From assembly GCF_030445035.2 (NCBI RefSeq), contig NC_080701.1:23900798-23964797 (forward strand): 64,000 nt of DNA, written 5' to 3'. The stretch is from Dasypus novemcinctus. Lineage: Eukaryota; Chordata; Mammalia; Cingulata; Dasypodidae. The notes under the pieces were generated by a model. It was not told the DNA's origin. It saw nothing but the letters and a program-made list of their open reading frames with translations, and made no database searches. The position numbers and the translations under genes are program-made. How positions within the stretch are numbered: the first letter of the stretch is position 1; each line of letters opens with the position of its first letter. Below, piece by piece: positions 47,943 through 59,800 of this stretch.

Positions 47943-48377
47943 CTCTCTCTCTCTTTTTTTTTTCTTTTGGTCTTCTCTTCTTATTTTTAATCCTCTAGAA
48001 TTTTCCAGGATTCTATCCTGGGGACCTCTGATGTGGAGAGAGATTCCCTATCAGCTCTGCTACCTCAGTTCCTGGTTTCTGCTGCATTTCTCCTTGACTC
48101 TCCCCTTCATCTCTCTTTCGTCGTATCATCATCTTGCTGCGTGACTCACTTGTGTAGGCACTAGCTCACCACATGGGCACTCAGCTTGCCGTGCAGGGTC
48201 TCAGCTCACAACATGGGCACTGGCTTGCCACGTGGGCACTGATTCACTACACAGGCACTGCCTCACTGCATAGGCACACTTTTTCTTCTTCTTTTTCAGC
48301 TGTAGGCCCCAGGGATCAAACCCAGTTTCTCCCATATGGTAGGCGGAAGCCCTATCACTTGAGCCACATCTGCTTCC
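47943..48377 (-). repeat. DAS-family composite SINE with a short internal minisatellite
   Basis: On the - strand: head GCAGATGTGGCTCAAGTGAT at about 48375, then CTGAAAAAGAAGAAGAAAAA, then about six units like GAGCTAGTGCCCACATGG. A 3' part with CAGGAACTGAGGTAGCAGAG and TCTCCACATCAGAGGTCCCC follows. Same design as the element at 24.04-24.82 kb. Confidence 0.8.
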
Positions 48378-48394
48378 TTCAATGATACCTTTAA

Positions 48395-48890
48395 ATACAT
48401 CAATGCTTATTTTAAATGCAATAATAATTTAATACAATATAACTAAATACACATACATGATCTTTATATCCTGAACTACAAGTGACTTCCATGGCTACAT
48501 ATGGTTTTAGTCAAGTATAAATACCATCCATGCTACTTAAAGCATTTACTTTTATAAACCTCAGTCAGATCTGAGAAAATAGTTCTAATATTTGACAACA
48601 GTACGTATAAGCCTCAAAGGCTTTACATCAAAAGAAGCCTTCCAGAGCTGAGGTATTTACATGAAACTTGCAGTTTCTCAAGAAAGAAAAAATATATATC
48701 ACTCTTGCTGTCTTAAGAATATTAAAACAAATCATCATTTAAGACACCTAAACATTTTTAAATTATTTTTTAAATGTATTTTCCTATATCATTTTCTATT
48801 TAAGAGAAAAACAAACAGGTTCAACTATTTTAATAATCACGCAGATTACTTTGGTCTAAAAAGTTGAGAAAAATCAAAGACATGAAAATA
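48395..48890. other. Intergenic DNA, no recognised feature
   Basis: AT-rich. It may include the 3' UTR part of the TAF13 retrocopy at its right end. Confidence 0.45.
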
Positions 48891-48894
48891 AAGA

Positions 48895-49440
48895 CTGCAA
48901 ACTGTGTTTCTCCAACTTTCATTTTCTTCATTAGATATCAAGACTTTACTACAGGAAATACGTGGTTACTGTATACGGTTTGTCCTAGAAGATAAGGAAA
49001 CTTCGGAAAGTACAAAAAGTATCGAAATCATGGTTTGTATCATCAAAAACCTTTCTAGCTCTTTTCAGTTCTTCATGCGTAGTCAGTCAGTCTTCAACCC
49101 TAACAAACTTCCATGGGCCCTTAAGAGCCCAGGAGACAGATCTTCACCTTGTACTTGATCGTGCTTTCCTATTGACATTGCCTTGTGAGTCATTTCAGGA
49201 ATGAACTCTTTAACAAGGTCTTCAAGAATATCTACTGGCTTTGTGTAAGGATTCTTGTCATTCCCAAATCCATACACCTTACGTCATAATTCTTTAGAAA
49301 TAGTCTCTTTCTTTTACCTGGTCCACCTTCTGCAGCTCCTCTCATTTCTTCCTTTTCTTCCTCAAATGTGTGGTCTTCACCCTCATCTCCTTGGACAGAT
49401 TCTTTATTTCCTTCTTTGGCTCTTTACCTGTGCCCAGGTC
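48895..49440 (-). pseudogene. TAF13: TAF13 retropseudogene
   Basis: TAF13 is a histone-fold subunit of TFIID. On the - strand, pieces in order match the protein from memory: FEEEKEEM and EGGPGKRKRLF near 49.3-49.4 kb, then YGFGNDKNPYTKPVDILEDL and KEFIPEMTHKAMSIG in an open frame at 49083-49277, then EELKRARKVFD near 49.0 kb. The whole 124-residue product is represented without introns but with frame shifts and stops, so it is a processed, non-functional copy. The open frame on the + strand at 48904-49158 is its shadow. Confidence 0.88.
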
Positions 49441-50090
49441 ATATGACAGAGAGCTCCTGAGGGCCATAATGGAGTCTTGTTTTACAGCCTTCTAGAGCCA
49501 AGAATATATGAATCTATCTCCCTTGTATGTATCACCTGTTTTCATGGCTTGGACCATCTCTTCTCTATGATGACTTATCTTCACAGCTATAGACTACATT
49601 TAAAATGAATGCCTGGTGAACATTTCATCTGTATATCTTGTTAGCCTCTTTCATTTCCTATTTTGAGGGGTCTTTCAGAAGGACTTTTATCCAGAGCCAT
49701 GATATTAATATTTTGGTGGTTATGTTTTCCACTTTTTTAATGTACAAATTAATAATATCCAACAACTTTTTTTGAGCACTTAACTAGTGTCAGGAATTTT
49801 CTAAAATCTTTGCTTGTAGTAACTAATTTAATATTTATAACTGTCTTTGAGGAAAATTTCATGATATTCCTGAAGCAGAATTAGGGTGATTCAGGATTTT
49901 CTAACATTCAGGATTCTCTAACTACCTGCACAAAACAAAATTAAATGCAGTCTTATGGAAGAAAGCATCACCTTAGACTTCAAACTACTTCTACAGCTTT
50001 TATATACGTTAAACAGTCACTAAAATGATAGTCAAATGATCTGATACAATGGAAAACAACATCCTATTAAATGGAACAGGAGATTAGATT
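49441..50090. other. Intergenic DNA, no recognised feature
   Basis: No gene or clear repeat was recognised. Confidence 0.45.
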
Positions 50091-50094
50091 AAAG

Positions 50095-51040
50095 AAACAT
50101 CACAGACTTTAGAATTTGTCTATTTAATATACTAAAAAAATAAAGAACAAGATTTGAAAATTTTGCAGAAAGTAGAAAAAAGAAGAACAAGGCAAATGGA
50201 TATCCTGGGATTAGCATAATTGAGAGAATTCATGAAATTTCATATTTGTCAAAAAAAAAATACAGAATAAAGCCAGTAAGTGATTTTTTTTAATAGATGA
50301 AAAATACAGATGTGGGGAGGGAAAGAATAAGAGACACAGAGTATGCTGTGAGGAAATCTAACATAAATGTAATCTGAGTCTCAGAGGAGGAGAAGAATGT
50401 GGGATGAAGAAATACATTAAGCAATAAGGGCTAAGAAATTTCAAAACATGATGAAAGACACTAAGTCACAAATAAACAAAGCACTACATATTTCAACTGG
50501 GTTAAAGGAAATGAAAATCACAGCTAATATAGTAAAACTGTTTAAAATCAAAGTAAAAATCTTTAACATATTAAAAATATCTAGAAAAAATAAAAGTTTA
50601 CTTTCAAAGGAACAACAATAGACTGGCAGCTGAAATCTCAAAGAAACAGTTGAGTCCTGAAAACAATGAAATGACATTTTAAAAGTGCTGAGAAAAATAG
50701 CAGGCAAACAAGAAATTTATATTCATAGAAAATACTATTCAACAATATTGATAAAGTAAAAGTATTTTTAAGCAAACAAATTTAAGTATTTATCACCAAC
50801 AACAAGTCAAGGAAATATTAAAGCTTTTAAATTTTATTTTATTTTTTTAAGAGGGAAAATAATTGCAGAAGTAGCAACAAATGAAAAGCACTGAAAGGGA
50901 TAATTAACTGGTTGAATTTAAATGAATGTCTATAAAATAATAACATTAATTCCAATAATAAAAAGCAGTTGCAGAGTTTTATTTAGATAGTTAACAAATA
51001 GAGGATAAGTAGATATAGATAGATAGATATAGATAGACAG
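50095..51040 (+). mobile_element. HAL1/L1-type LINE fragment
   Basis: A-rich sense strand with GCACTACATATTTCAACTGG, AGCTGAAATCTCAAAGAAAC and AGCAGGCAAACAAGAAATTT, in the style of the ORF1 region of HAL1/old L1. Ends near a GATA microsatellite. Confidence 0.55.
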
Positions 51041-51050
51041 AAGATAGAAT
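51008..51050. repeat. GATA-type microsatellite
   Basis: TAGATATAGATAGATAGATA followed by TAGATAGACAGAAGATAG. Confidence 0.9.
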
Positions 51051-51169
51051 GAAAATATATCACAACAATAGCATGAAACTGAGGAGGAGTATATATATGA
51101 TGTTAAATTTCTTTCATTTTCTGGACAGAGAAATAAGGTTTAATTTATAAAGGATTTTTAAAAGTTACA

Positions 51170-51600
51170 TGTTTTAGTTTTCCAGGACTTCTGTAACAAA
51201 TACCACAGACTGGTTGCCTTAATAAACAGGAATCTATTGTCTCATAGGTTTTGAGGCTAGAAGTCCAAAACCCAGTTGTCATCTCCATAGCCCGTGCTTT
51301 CTCAGAAGCCTGCAGCATTCTGGTGGTGGCTTGCTGATAATCCATAACCCAGTCTCTGCCTGCCACATGGCCATCTCTCTCCCTGATGGTCTCCTACTGT
51401 CTTCTACTGTGTCCAAATTTCCTCTGCTTATAAGGGTTCCAGTCATATTGGATTAAGGCCCATCCTGATTCCATTTGGCCTTATCTTAATAGATCTTTGA
51501 GGATACTATTTACAAGTGCGCTCACATCCCCAAGATGGGGTGTTAGGACTTGAAGATGTCTTAGATGTCTTTGTGGGGACATGATTCAGTCCATAACACA
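51170..51600 (-). mobile_element. MLT1/MST-like MaLR LTR fossil
   Basis: The antisense order is typical: GTAACAAATACCACAGACTG, GAGGCTAGAAGTCCAAAACC, CTTATAAGGGTTCCAGTCAT, GGCCCATCCTGATTCC and ATGATTCAGTCCATAACACA at the end. Solo LTR, old. Confidence 0.8.
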
Positions 51601-51759
51601 GATGCTTGTTGTATTCTTTAGAGTAAATAATTTTGAAAATGGTGCATTTATAAATAACAACCCAATAGATGGCAAAAACTCATTAATAAAATATCTTAAG
51701 TAATCCTAGAGAAGATATAAAAATAGGTTTTTCAAAAAGGTTATGAAACAGGATTATCA

Positions 51760-53690
51760 AAAAGAAAATGGGGCACTTCTGGGAAGATAGAGGAATAGGG
51801 AGCAGCGAGAGCACACCTCTTCAGGCAATGGCTGGGGGACAGGCAGAGACTGTCTAAAACAACAGCTCTGGAGCTCATGAGGCCAGGAGAGGACTGTGTG
51901 GTAACCAGGGAAGAGCAGGGTGAAGAGGAGAAGCTGCATGAAAAACTGTGCGTGACTAGTCCCACTGTGGCTCCTGGAGCTCATTCCCCACTCTGAGGCA
52001 TGCAACCTCAGATCCAATCCCTGGCTTGCTTCTGTGAAGGGAGGGATGTGGAAGGCCTTCTACCTGTGAATGGAGGTGGGGAGCACAGCTGAATAACCAT
52101 CTAGACTCTGATCGGTGAACTGGACTATTGGTCCCACTATTTTAGTCTGCCCTGGACAGGGGCTGCCATGTCATTGTTTTGGCCCCAGCTATGACAGGGG
52201 CAAAGTCAGCAAAGGTTTAAAAACACACTACCTTCTTAGCGCTGTGTGACACAGTTAGCCAAAGAGCACCATCTGCTGGGAAGGTTAAGAAAGTGCATCC
52301 TTGGGAAGCCGACAGAAAAAAAAATTTTTTAATATTTTTTTAAATTTATTTTTTTTAATGTTACATTAAAAAAATATGAGGATCCCTGACACAGTTTTGG
52401 CTCAGAAAAAATGACAAACCAAGTGTCAAAGAGCCTTAACACAGAAGTTTGGGAGAAATACTCAAGAATCCCCTAATTCTGGTTTGAATTGACAAAAGTT
52501 CTGGGCTATACACCAAGATGTGCATACATGGGAAAAATTAAAAATGCAGTAAATGTTTCCAGAACTGAATTGTGATATGAAAGACTGTCCAAATTCCAGA
52601 TTAAGCCTTGATTAGTACATGTATCTGTCAACCCCAATACCATAGAAAATCCTTTGAATGGTGAACTGACATTGGAACTATTTCTCACCAAAAATGAAAT
52701 AGAACTTGCAGACAGAATCCAACCAGTTTTTCCATTAAAATGGATCAATAAAATAATCAATATTCCCCAGAGGCATTCAACAGGTTCTAGAACTTCATAG
52801 CATAGTATTAAAAATCAAGATTGTAATCTGAAATTGTATGACTGTCAAAGAATTAGGACAATCTGGCCCAAACTTGAATTGTGAAAGAAAACCAAGAAAT
52901 TTGGAGAGGACCCACATTTTGGAATTATCAAAAAATTTAAAGCAGCTATTATAACCATCTTCCATAAGGTGAATGAAAACATTCTTAAAATTATGGTGAG
53001 GGTAGAATTTTCAGACCTGTAATATAATATTGAAGCATTCATGCTATTGGAATCCCAGATGGAAAGAAGGAAAGGATTGGTACAGAAAAATATATTTGCA
53101 GAAATAATAGGTTAAAAGCTTCCAAATTTAATGAAAACATAAGTTAACTGATTTAAAAGCTCAGAGAGGGTAAACTTAAAGAAAACTGCACACCTTAATG
53201 AAACATGAAAATCAAAGATGGAGAAAATATCTTCAAAGCAGCCTGAGAGAAATAACTCATTACATATAATGAATGACAATTCAAATATTTGAAGATTGCT
53301 TATCAGAAACAATGGAAATCACATGGCAGTAAAAAATCATCTTTAAAGTGCCAAAAGAAAAATAGTGTCAACTCTGGATTCTATAATTAGTGAAAATATA
53401 GTCTAAGAATGAAGTTGAAATAAAGGTATTCTTTGATGAAGAATTATAAAAGTAAATCTGCTCTAAAAAAAATGTGAAGGAAGTTTTTCAAGTTGAAAGG
53501 AAATAATACCAAAGGGATATATTAAATTTCAAAAAAGAAGGAAGAAGAACAGAAACTTATAGAGTCAGATTTGTGGGAATATAATACCTATAAATACATA
53601 AACTAAAATAAAATTTCAATTGCATTTGTGATACTAATACAAGGGCACAAAATGAGATAGTAAAGCTATATAAAGCTTGAAGAAAAAACA
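51760..53690 (+). mobile_element. L1/HAL1 5' region in sense orientation, with a small L1 3'-end insert
   Basis: GGGCACTTCTGGGAAGATAG starts a GC-richer 5' UTR-like part (to about 52.30 kb). A 3'-end-like stretch at about 52315-52385 (AATGTTACATTAAAAAAATA) interrupts it. ORF1-like A-rich DNA follows, with AGCAGCCTGAGAGAAATAAC and AAATCACATGGCAGTAAAAA. Frames are broken. Confidence 0.6.
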
Positions 53691-53704
53691 TTTAGTTGTT
53701 TTAT

Positions 53705-54118
53705 TGTTTTAGTTTCTGGGCTGCTTCAAGGTAGATACCATGAAATGGGTTGGCTTAAACAATGGAAATTTATTAGCTTACAGTCTGATACCAAGAAAAA
53801 TGTCTAAATCATATGACGCTTTCTTTCCAGAGACTGACTGCTGGCAATCCATGGCAAGGCAAATGGCAGCATCTGCTGGTCACTCCCTTCTCTTCCTAGT
53901 TCCTTACTTTCAGTTTCTTGCTTCTATCAGTTTTTTTTCTCTCTGTGTATTATTCCATTTATAAAGAACTCCAGTAATAGAATTAAGACCCATCCTGAAT
54001 GAGGTGGGTCACATCCTAACTGAATAACCTTATCTATTATTTACAATGGTTTTATACCCACAGGAATGGATTAACCCTAAGAACGTGTTTTTCTGGGCAC
54101 ATACAGCTTCATATCCCC
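53705..54118 (-). mobile_element. MaLR-like LTR fossil, xenarthran family B
   Basis: ACCATGAAATGGGTTGGCTT, TGGCAGCATCTGCTGGTCAC, GAATGAGGTGGGTCACATCC and ACCCACAGGAATGGATTAAC are shared with the 43.3- and 54.9-kb copies. Solo LTR. Confidence 0.65.
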
Positions 54119-54514
54119 AAAGGTTACAGTTTCAATATAAGGTCAGACTCTGATATTGTTCATGATAAAGAAAATAATATTGAACATAACGGTGCCAAGA
54201 ACCCAAGATTAACTTGAATCTCCTAAAATGGTTGATGAATCCATCATCTTTAAGATTTTAGAAAATGTAGTCATCCTACGTTATCAACACCTCTGCCCCC
54301 TACTGCCTGCTCCTCCCATCCTTCCTTTGGAAATGTATCCCAGAACTGAGCTCGTCACCTCAATCTGCCTAACATATAGTGAGGGAATTTTTCACACTTT
54401 GGAAAGATGTATTCTCAAAGAAGAGCTATTTGAAGACAGTTCTTTGGGTGAAAACTCTGAGAGTGTTGAAGGGAGTGTTCATTGGAGGCTGGAATAACTG
54501 ACCATAGAGATGAG

Positions 54515-54897
54515 GGATTTTTTTTTTTTTTTTTTAAAGATTTATTTATTTATTTAATTTCCCCCCCTCCCCTGGTTGTCTCTTCTTGGTGTCCATTTGC
54601 TGCGTCTTGTTTCTTTGTCCGCTTCTGTTGTCGTCAGCGGCACGGGAAGTGTGGGCAGCGCCATTCCTGGGCAGGCTGCTCTTTCTTTTCACGCTGGGCG
54701 GCTTTCCTCACGGGCGCACTCCTTGCGCGTGGGGCTCCCCCACGCGGGGGACACCCTTGCGTGGCGCGGCACTCCTTGCGCGCATCAGCACTACGCATGG
54801 CCAGCTCCACACGGGTCAAGGAGGCCCGGGGTTTGAACCGCGGACCTCCCATATGGTAGACGGACGCCCTAACCACTGGGCCAAAGTCCGTTTCCCA
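54515..54897 (-). repeat. DAS-III SINE, full length
   Basis: A T-rich tail and TTTATTTATTTATTTAATTT are followed by GGCACGGGAAGTGTGGGCAG, ATTCCTGGGCAGGCTGCTC, CAAGGAGGCCCGGGGTTTGA and GACGCCCTAACCACTGGGCC. GC-rich and little decayed, hence relatively young. GAGGGAT on both sides suggests the target duplication. The 125- and 215-codon open frames across it are not genes. Confidence 0.9.
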
Positions 54898-54904
54898 GAG
54901 GGAT

Positions 54905-55375
54905 GTTTTAATTTCCTAGCTTCTAAATCAAATACCATGCAATGGGTTGGCTTAAATGATGAGAATTTATCATCTAATGGTTTGAGGCTGGCTGAAGCCC
55001 AAAATCAAGGCATCATCAAGATGCTTCTCCCAGAAGACTGCAGCATTCTGGAACTGCCTGTGACCCTTGGTCCTTGGCTTTTCTGTCACATGTCAATGCA
55101 TATGGCAGCTTTTCCTGGCTTTTCCTTTCTCTTCCAGTTTCCATTGACTTCCAGCTTCTGGCTGCTCCCCCTGACTTTTCTCTCTTTCTGTCTGACTTTC
55201 ACTCTCATAAAGGACTCTAGTAATATGAATTAAAACCTAACCTGATTCATTTGGGCCACATCTAACTGAAGTAACATCTTGGAAAAAATCTGACTTACAA
55301 TGGGTCTACACCCATGGAAATGGATTAAGTTTAATAACATGCTTTCTGGGGTACATAGCTCCAAGCCACCATCAG
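54905..55375 (-). mobile_element. MaLR-like LTR fossil, xenarthran family B
   Basis: ACCATGCAATGGGTTGGCTT, AATCAAGGCATCATCAAGAT, CTACACCCATGGAAATGGAT and ATGCTTTCTGGGGTACATAG match the other family B copies. Solo LTR. Confidence 0.65.
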
Positions 55376-55392
55376 GGATAAAAATTTTGATG

Positions 55393-55795
55393 GGGGCAGC
55401 GAACTTGGCCCAGCGGTTAGGGCACCCTTCTAGCACATGGGAGGTCCGTAGTTCAAACCCCGGGCCTCCTTGACCCATGTGGAGCTGGCCCATGCGGGCA
55501 AGGAGTGCCCTGCCATGCAGGGGTGTCCCCCGCATAGGGGAGCCCCACACGCAAGGAGTGTGCCCCATAAGGAGAGCCACCCAGCGCGAAAAACGTGCAG
55601 CCTGCCCAGGAATGGTGCTGCACACACGGAGAGCTGACACAACAAAAAGAAACACAAATTCCCATGCTGCTGACAACAGAAGCAGACAAAGAAGACACAG
55701 CAAATAGACACAGAGAACAGACAACCAGGGTGGGGGGAGGAAGGGGAGAGAAATAAATAAATAAATAAATAAATACATAAATAAATAATTTTTAA
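55393..55795 (+). repeat. DAS-III SINE, full length
   Basis: GAACTTGGCCCAGCGGTTAG head, GTAGTTCAAACCCCGGGCCT B box, CAAGGAGTGCCCTGCCATGC, GAGAGCCACCCAGCGCGAAA and AGACACAGAGAACAGACAAC, ending in an AAATAAATAAAT tail. Well preserved. Confidence 0.92.
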
Positions 55796-56279
55796 AAATT
55801 ATAATTGGGAGGCTTATTATGAAAGTGTAAGAGGCTATGTTAAGCATTTCCAAAATCTTTCATGCTAATGGATACCACCATGAATTTTAGTTTTATAAAC
55901 CTAAACATCTGTCATGAGTTTGGTGGGGAATTCATTTGCATACTTTAATACAACTTCCTTTTTTAGGAGGTGAAGTATTACCTGCAAATGCTGGAGGTTA
56001 GGTCCCCACATAAAAGCTATAGAATCTCTAGGTAATATTTCCAGTTTAATGCAGAGAATAGAGAAACAGAGTTTATTACTGAGAAAGAAATGGAAGAGAT
56101 TGCCTTGCCACTGTACATACAGGGCAACACCTATTACAGTGATAAATACTATATTTTTCATTTTTTTCCAATTTATTTACTTTATTTTAGCTTTTCTAAA
56201 TTATTATATATTCTATTTTAATCTTTAAACCCATCATTACCATTTAAGTTTCCTATTAATTGAATTTGGCAATATAGTA

Positions 56280-57935
56280 GACTTCATTTTGGAAGAAGTT
56301 TTGGGTCACAGTGGGGTTCAACCATGGCAGGAGAGGTACACTGATGTGGAGTATCATTGATGGGGGACACGTGGGTGGGATGGCGTTCTCCAGGGCATAC
56401 GCATAGGGTATATAGATATGTTCAGTGTTCATTGGGTTTTGACATAGGGGGTAGAATTTCACATGACAACTGAGGGAGTGCTGAGTTCCCATTCTGGGAA
56501 ACTGTCACACTCCCCAGTGGAGCAGCAATAATCCCCCAAGTACAAGGGCAAAGACCAGTAAGGAAGGAAGGTCCAATGATGGGCCCTTGATACTGATGAC
56601 TATGCTTATGAGCCTGTGTGCTTGAAATTTCGACGAGGCCTAGAGCTTCAGGGTGCCTAAGAGTTACTTCCTGAGAGCCTCCATGTTGTTCAAATGTGGC
56701 CACTCTCTAAGCCAAACTCAGCATACAAATGTATTACTTTCCCCCAAGCATGGGACATGACTCGTGGGGGGGATGAGCCTCCCTGGTGCCAAGGGATTAT
56801 TACCAAGCACCAGCTGGTGATGCTAGACCTTGAATAAAATGGGGACATGGTAAAGACAAATGAGTGTATATGGCTAGGAGACTTCAAAATGAGTCAGGAG
56901 GTCATCAGAGGGATTATATTTGAGCACATCTCAGCAGGATCTCAGACATAGTCAAAGTAGATACAACCCCAGGCAGTGGTGTTCCTGAGGGCTATAGAGA
57001 CACCCAGGCTCTACGGTCATGGCAGATGGCTCTGGAATTCAGTGCTTGACAGAGGGACCTATTTTGGAATTTGTGCTCCTGCATGTGATGGAGTGGGACT
57101 CAGATGAGGCCTCTCTATGCATACCTCTTCTGTCACTTTTTCTGAACCTGTGGTTGGTGCTGGGGTTGGGGTAAGCTCAGGAGACTTGAATCTTTGAACT
57201 GTCTATGTCCCAGCTGGACCCTGAGCCTCAGCAGAGTTGCGACACCTGTGCTCCAGTTCATTGGACTTACCCACTTCAGCTAATAGGGAAGTGAGGATGG
57301 TTAACCACCACACTAGGGAATCGAGAGAGTCTACAGCTGCAAGCAAGAGAACTCCATCCATCAGCCATGTGGGATCTAAGCCCACTCTCAATTTAGAGGT
57401 GGAGTGAACATTGCCATTCCAGGGTCTTCAGGATGGAGAAATAAAATATGGATTAGAATGGACTTACTGGTATTCTATTATAGAAATATTGTGACTGTAG
57501 TGATGGAAGAAATTGTATCATTGATGTTCAGACAGTGGCCACGGGAGTTGCTGAGGGCAGGGAGAGGGAAGAAGAGGTGTGATATTGGGACATTTTCAGG
57601 ACTTGGAGTTGTCCTCAACAATATTGCAAGGACAGATGCTAGACATTATATATCCTGCCATAGCCCACTTAACTGTCTGGGAGAAAGTGTAAACTACAAC
57701 ATAAACTATAATCCATGCTGCAACATAAATTATAATCCATGCTGCATAGCAAAGGTCCAAAATATATTCATCTAATGTTATGAATATACCACATTAATGA
57801 AAGAAGTTGTCAAAGTGGGAGGAGTGGCAGTTGTGAGGAGTGGGGTATATGGGAACCTCTTATATTTTTTATTGTAACATTTTGTGTGATCCATGTATCT
57901 TTAAAAAAAAAAAAGATAATAATAAAATAAAAAAA
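56280..57935 (+). mobile_element. Xenarthran L1 3' end with long 3' UTR, sense orientation
   Basis: The longest copy here (about 1.65 kb). It runs through GTAGATACAACCCCAGGCAG, CAGTTCATTGGACTTACCCA, GGATTAGAATGGACTTACTG, GGACTTGGAGTTGTCCTCAA and GGGAACCTCTTATATTTTTT to an A-rich tail. A short internal duplication of TATAATCCATGCTGC lies at about 57708-57745. Confidence 0.85.
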
Positions 57936-58384
57936 AAAGAAAAACGGTGCCCTGCTGTAAGGAAGCTATGATCAACTCTTTAGACCAAGCGCCATCTTGT
58001 GGATTTTAATCATATTGCAGCTAACCTGCTCTTTTGTAATCACATTTTGATTTTTATAACAGAGTAAAACCCATTGGATCTGCCTGGGTTTAATGCTCCT
58101 CAAGGCCCTGGGATTTTCTATTTAGACAAAAATTCAGCTAAGTAATTTTGGTTTAGGAATACATGGACCGTAGGAAGCTTATTATATCAACTTAGGTTAA
58201 GTGGAACCCAGCTTGTTATAGGGAGTCAATGATTACCCCAAATGATTTCTGTTTTTACGTGAGGATTTTTATTTAGTGTAACAAATACTACCACTATATT
58301 GTTCTCTGTATTTCGTTTATTTTTAACCAATGTGACATTTCTTTGAATGTAAATACTGATGAAAGAAAACTTTTTGTGCAATTT

Positions 58385-59800
58385 AGGATCTCACAGCTTT
58401 ATTGAGCAATTCATGAATCCTGTTCAGAAAGTAAGGAAGTGCCACCCAGGGGGTGGAAAAGGGAGCTCATACAGGGCAAATGAGGAAATCAGTGAGGGAA
58501 CATTCTGATTGATTGACATTAAGTTTCCATTTTATTTGTAGGGGGGTTCTCACAATTTGGGGAACAGGTGATGGTTTAGGAATGAGGAAGTTAGCTGTTG
58601 ATAGTTGATAAAGATCTGACTATATTTGGTTTTTTAGGTAAGTCAGGCTTTTACAGGAAATAGGAACTCACCATGGGGCTTCCTCCCCTGTGTTGGTGCT
58701 ACTGAATTTTATTTATCAGTCCCCCCTTTTGATCCAACCCTCAGCCATGCCAAGGACCACTTTCAGTTACCATCTGCTGGCTCTAGACAGCTCTCATACG
58801 TGATTAGGCTACAGATGAAGGGGCTGGGGTTGGAGTGGAGATGGGGAGATTGCCTTTTTGTTTGTTTGTTTGTTTTAATCTCTTCATGCTTCTGTCTTTC
58901 TACATTTGGTGAGCTGGCTGAGGGTAGCCATTTAAAACTTTTAAGAGGATATAGTGCCCCATGGAGTCTATTATGATTATTATGAATAGTAAGACACCCA
59001 ATATTTGGAGTATGGTTCTGAGCTAAGAACCCCAGGACCCAAACCAACTAAAGTTAAAGAGATTTGAAAAGTTTCCTGAAGAACTTTACTTGCCTGAGCC
59101 ATGTGACTTGTCTATTTCGTGTAACTGTGTTTTGACTTCCCCAGAAGTGTGTATCCAACAGCAGTAAGTAGTAGTGATAACAACACAAACTCTTCCTTGC
59201 TAAGCCAGCAAGTAGTCAAGGGCAACTCTATTATCTAGAACAATTTTAGCTAAAGAATCTGAGGATTTTTCTTGTGCAGCGATAGATTTGCAGCGCATTC
59301 AGCAATTTCTCCTACTGCTACAGGTAAGTTTTGGATCATTTTTCCATTTACATTAATTGCCCAATGAGGAAATAAGAGTCCAAAGACCCATCTAGCAGCA
59401 GTAAAACTTCCGGTAGCTGTTTGGCTCTGGAGTGTAAATTAAGTGAGGTAGTCTAATGTGAAGCTTCAGATTTATTTTAAAAATTTGAGGGGAACTACTA
59501 AGCAGCAAAGTGTCACATTGTTCTGACACTTGTCAAATGTCTCTAGATTGAAATGTTTGTGGTCCATTAAAATATTCAAGTTATTTATTCCTGTGCCAGA
59601 GTTATTACCATAAATGCAACATTGTCCACAGGAAGTCAGGGTACCTAGAACCTGTCTGTTTTGCAAGGACACTGATGCTAAGCTGGCCACCTCAGCCTGG
59701 AGAACCTAAGGAGCATTTAGGGTGGTATTAGAGCTTGTTTTTATAACCTTAGATGTATTTATAACTTCTTGTGAGTCAGGCTAGATTAGGAATCAATAGA
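58385..59800 (-). mobile_element. Endogenous retrovirus fossil (ERV1/gammaretrovirus-like): 3' LTR and part of env
   Basis: On the - strand, an LTR-like segment spans about 58385-58728 and carries CAATAAAGCTGTGAGATCC near its end. A purine-rich tract AAAAGGGGGGAC precedes it, as expected of a polypurine tract. An env transmembrane-subunit remnant at 59472-59690 shows LASVSLQNRQVL and a cysteine cluster of the gammaretroviral type. It is a broken fossil; gag and pol were not recognised. Its 5' part is probably beyond or disrupted by the LTR at 59.8-60.4 kb. Confidence 0.65.

Noticed and set aside
54482-55853. Open frames of 125, 215 and 207 codons
   Set aside because: They are translations of two young GC-rich DAS-III SINEs and neighbouring LTR; frames stay open because the SINEs are little decayed.
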